From NCBI GenBank assembly GCA_040954595.2, contig CM082582.2, positions 4,588,001 to 4,652,000 of the forward strand: a DNA stretch of 64,000 bases. Direction: 5' to 3'. The notes under the pieces are model-generated. The model worked only from the letters and a program-made list of their open reading frames with translations, was not told the DNA's origin and ran no database searches. Both the position numbers and the translations under genes were made by a program. Numbering within the stretch: position 1 is the first letter of the stretch; every line of letters begins with the position of its first letter. The DNA is from Balanoglossus misakiensis (Eukaryota > Hemichordata). Below, piece by piece: positions 62,001-64,000 of this stretch.

Positions 62001-63300
62001 AGGATTCCAAGACTGTTTTTACAGTGACGATGCCATTATTTTTGACTCTATATGCAGTATCTGAAAACTGATCGTTCAAATTGTCGGGCGTTACTGCGTA
62101 AAGATGCGTGATCGATTTGGATTCTTTCGTTTCGTTGTCTGTCATGCTAGCAACAAGTGCCTGCGTAGAACGGAAAGGTCTGAGAGAGGGGAAGTAATGT
62201 TCCAAAAAATATGTGGGTTGCCACATCTCAACGCCCAATTCCCATGTAGGAAATTGTAACATTTCTTTGGCTGCCTGCCAATGTGGGTGTATCTTCAACC
62301 GCACATCCATATCGTCGGCTGGCGTGTCATATTCCTCTTCGTCGCTGTCACAACCATTTCCGTCTATTAACAACCGTAGGCGCGCGTCTGCTTGACAATC
62401 ACTTTCTACCCGTAGTTGAGTGACCAACTGTGCTATGTCTCTGTTTCGCCCAAACCGACGCGTTGAATAATTCAGAAGGTAATCGGGAGACAGCAATTGT
62501 TCTCTCCGTGCCCACGCAGACGTTGTGTCGGTTTCACGCAATTTGCTGGTCATCTCCGATATGCTGTTCAAATTTTCGTCGGTGAACCTGAAAAAATGAT
62601 AGAGCTCAATGGCTTTGTCAAAGTCACTCAGGCGATAGATTTTCGGCATCTTCTTGGCTGCTTCTGAAATATCTCTTACTTTAGTCAATCGCTTAGTACC
62701 TGACCCTGTCTCCATATCAAATAAAGCCATACACAACGGATCTTGTGTCATCTTTTTGCATACCATGTCTTTCATGTCATCATACTCGAAAGGGTTCATA
62801 TCACAGTCCTCGACACTTTCGTGCTTACTTTGCTGTTTAATATAGAATGGTTGTATATCCAATGGAATAAAGTCAGACTGTAGCATCTGATGATACATCC
62901 GATAAGAATTGGATATCATCAACATATCCTCCACTACACAACGCAATGTTCCCCCTTTCTGATTGGCGTGAATATCTTCATAGACTAACCAGAAAATATA
63001 ACTATAAGGGTCTAAATTATTCACCACCACTCCAGTTCCGCAGATATCAACGATTGAACACGCGATAAACGCTTTTCCACCGAGACACTTTACGTGGTTT
63101 CCGATACGAAATAACGTCTGAAGTAGTGTATATATATACGGATTACAACCAAGGAGTGATTTATTGGGGCATTCCAAATCAGCCAGTTCTACAACTAGGC
63201 ACTTTGTTGAGATCCCAATCCATTTTGTCCACTCCAGTTGTTCAGGTTTCTTGATCAACCGAGTCGGCCGTATTTCACAGGGCAATAGCCTCTTTTCCAT
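59005..63300 (-). CDS. large D5/SF3-like NTPase, putative viral primase-helicase
   Basis: 1431 residues, ATG at 63300. A Walker A motif GPPGAGKS lies at about 565-572 after a hydrophobic strand (FHGLFL). It is followed by a conserved-looking segment (MKEQLDSGITRSMRVESV) and a sensor-like strand ending in FMAANE near 680, a layout found in D5-like/SF3 helicases of large DNA viruses and mobile elements, where lysine-loop ATPase and origin or primer functions are combined. The N-terminal 560 residues could hold a primase domain, but I cannot point to its Asp motif with confidence. The C-terminal 700 residues are unassigned. From memory, malacoherpesviruses have primase-type proteins with D5-like features, which fits. 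A TATAAAT box lies at 63340-63346, 40 bases before the ATG. It is divergent from the gene at 63413. Confidence 0.65.
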   Translation of the reverse strand: MEKRLLPCEIRPTRLIKKPEQLEWTKWIGISTKCLVVELADLECPNKSLLGCNPYIYTLLQTLFRIGNHVKCLGGKAFIACSIVDICGTGVVVNNLDPYSYIFWLVYEDIHANQKGGTLRCVVEDMLMISNSYRMYHQMLQSDFIPLDIQPFYIKQQSKHESVEDCDMNPFEYDDMKDMVCKKMTQDPLCMALFDMETGSGTKRLTKVRDISEAAKKMPKIYRLSDFDKAIELYHFFRFTDENLNSISEMTSKLRETDTTSAWARREQLLSPDYLLNYSTRRFGRNRDIAQLVTQLRVESDCQADARLRLLIDGNGCDSDEEEYDTPADDMDVRLKIHPHWQAAKEMLQFPTWELGVEMWQPTYFLEHYFPSLRPFRSTQALVASMTDNETKESKSITHLYAVTPDNLNDQFSDTAYRVKNNGIVTVKTVLESLGCTPESYSQERLKSSYYAIYMSLHQSGRLQIAEAIQNSYRDSVKWFDPTSGFASRCLNAMSSKKTGKWIPIIYDRDRSLNIGYQFLFNFLQLISTATGTRHTIVEVLYILLSGIKQLKPHKSMSFHGLFLGPPGAGKSRLMAVAQAIIGKDYSFVINYRSKKSCLVPQSRDLSKKVCFNPEFVVGSSNDRNNPLLSEQSAESATMKEQLDSGITRSMRVESVTNPVTGHTSHINVETNNICDYAVFMAANEKNICQSLDSRMVTFDVPQHNATVVPSEADTLEFKVEELCIPQLYGAIRHLIMENARIEEVGLFPRRTLNEHPIDYRAMIVTWNRLADVCEDLGILYGLRNDMRSRGRIFEMAIVLAEIFAIVKVYGCPSIEVWQNLSLEVNERKELFDQLQFDKIVKAHVDHLGKTPAHEIHDEVCIEKTPDPADVITAFSIHYQFLQQDRMVAKFLVTDANAIDPTKDTEIDNGCTYFRLCFTNEEIFIQKLERTTGLANKRCRDALVSMSNMKFKGKQVYKVVTDGGNDGRNVSRGKQVCQRLLFLAPYAAEVFVSEHSEKMSTLSAKLFSIIDQGDISDAVVADSMVELWVNDNASRAIAFLHYLTPSRAHTKDCSGEDLENFHYTSAQFDPSEEDGTSMPNCSIRVEASCDLYETRLRYLHYKVLETLRSFDGSSPNVTDDGFLLITFGNPGTLRLLQQMAFRTLESKTHGSTVLVRTLNKPGYSAIHWSIFCPMYDLLPRVARVRRQCALEKECINDYFCIQTDVLPADFYNVETTVDTSMRCLHFSGTTSTTEAYVSLLCLNKIDVRLIANSRESIIKNVIEKTIFSNMTDRKSIVYVDRTKEFQASNPLYMFDTLSMDDFVDRIGGQLPQYSCTNPYKHASSDNPTIVAIRGDVVGHWLAEHEADRIVLENGHVSKRKAYVSLVADSTIKHLETKCESVTVFLAELNRMIAERVIVRRDKYRAFGWGSDKVTSEQVHPQPVRKRARLNH

Positions 63301-63412
63301 GCTGATGAGCGATTGTCACTTGACTATTGGTGAACAAACATTTATAATCGATCAAGGAAATGGCGCGGTAAATAACCATACACATTCGTCTTTTGTTTGC
63401 GTCTGCTAAGTC
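63301..63412. promoter_or_regulatory. 112-bp divergent promoter region
   Basis: Separates the start codons of the D5-like gene (minus) and the right-end gene (plus). A minus-strand TATAAAT is at 63340-63346. No clear plus-strand TATA is visible. Confidence 0.5.
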
Positions 63413-64000
63413 ATGGCATGGACAAAAACTCTGGCAACGTCTGTGTATACGCCAATCGAGTGCTCTGACCCAGTACAAATCAACGAGTTTCAGTTTAATG
63501 GGCGGGCCACTAGACAAAAAGTCAGGTATATGAACTCATGTAATGTACAGCTGCGAGAACGTGCCCCAAAACAATTGGAATTTGCCCAGAGTTATGCCTT
63601 GATGGAACCCCCACCTACATCGAGTAATTTGGGGGATTGGTTATGCCTAGGTCTGGATACACCGCGAGAGATTATGATTGTAGCTTCTTCGGTGGCACCT
63701 TCGTCAGATAGTGCCTCCAGCGCAAGACAGTATACTCTGTTTACGACGTCGGAATTGGATAGCGCGGTTCATCTACAATTATTTCCTGACTATAGTGAAG
63801 TATTTAATTCGAAACTGGTTGTTACATGCATCCCAATCGATGTTGACTCTGACACGAATCGTGGTGAAAATGTATTAAAGTCTATGCTTTCATACGTAAG
63901 ACTGTTTATGCAACAGGAAATGAAGCAGATAAGTCGAGAGAGTCTACCGAACCTAAGTGATTGGCCTATGTATGTGTACATGAGCGACACAACCGACAAA
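63413..64000 (+). CDS. unknown protein, N-terminal part (runs off right edge)
   Basis: An ATG at 63413 opens a frame that stays open for 196 codons to the window end, with no stop, so the gene continues outside. The visible part has no signal peptide or membrane segment. It is mixed in composition with Ser-rich stretches and strand-like pieces (KLVVTCIPIDVD). I do not recognise it. Pairing with the primase-helicase-like gene across a short promoter suggests a core viral gene, possibly structural. Confidence 0.6.
   Translation, partial: MAWTKTLATSVYTPIECSDPVQINEFQFNGRATRQKVRYMNSCNVQLRERAPKQLEFAQSYALMEPPPTSSNLGDWLCLGLDTPREIMIVASSVAPSSDSASSARQYTLFTTSELDSAVHLQLFPDYSEVFNSKLVVTCIPIDVDSDTNRGENVLKSMLSYVRLFMQQEMKQISRESLPNLSDWPMYVYMSDTTDK

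Overview
The window looks like a marine-invertebrate chromosome segment carrying a large, herpesvirus-like (malacoherpesvirus-like) DNA, or a very large virus genome loaded with host genes and host repeats. The virus side is suggested by a terminase large-subunit 5' exon that ends at a splice donor after the Walker A motif (2566-3270), a 1431-residue protein with a D5/SF3-like NTPase core (59005-63300), a divergent protein kinase (31426-33144), many one-off membrane or secreted proteins with signal peptides, coiled-coil proteins, tight divergent or convergent packing and frequent TATA boxes. The host side is suggested by GT-AG introns, a three-exon GFI1-type zinc-finger gene, a two-exon ubiquitin-conjugating-enzyme gene and abundant foldback, terminal-inverted-repeat and satellite elements. 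Amphioxus and molluscs are known hosts of malacoherpesviruses, so such a host is plausible. I cannot name the species.

Layout. 1-9 kb: virus-like genes, including three A20-type zinc fingers in one protein, a multi-pass membrane protein, the terminase exon, and two related spliced genes (3848-5920 and 6330-8800) that share a 20-codon first exon. 9-16 kb: no genes, nested repeats. 16.2-21 kb: three tandem 1.58-1.63 kb units, each with an F-box/LRR gene. 21-34 kb: dense virus-like block of membrane or secreted proteins, a spliced coiled-coil gene, the kinase and a downstream partner. 34-42 kb: host-like block with the E2-like gene, a BTB/zinc protein, two small two-exon genes and the GFI1-type gene. 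43-64 kb: second virus-like block with a degenerate RNA-ligase-like protein, a spliced TGF-beta-like gene, an ESCRT-III-like gene, coiled-coil and zinc proteins, the primase/helicase-like giant, and an unknown gene running off the right end.

How the parts may fit together (inference). Packaging and replication are represented by the terminase fragment and the D5-like protein. Membrane traffic and budding are represented by the ESCRT-III-like protein and the membrane glycoproteins. Host manipulation is represented by the TGF-beta-like ligand, the A20-type fingers, the kinase, the dsRNA-type zinc-finger protein and a notable set of ubiquitin-pathway folds (A20, F-box, E2-like, BTB/RING-like). 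Several ORFs that look intronless continue in frame through canonical splice sites, so simple ORF calling underestimates at least seven genes here.
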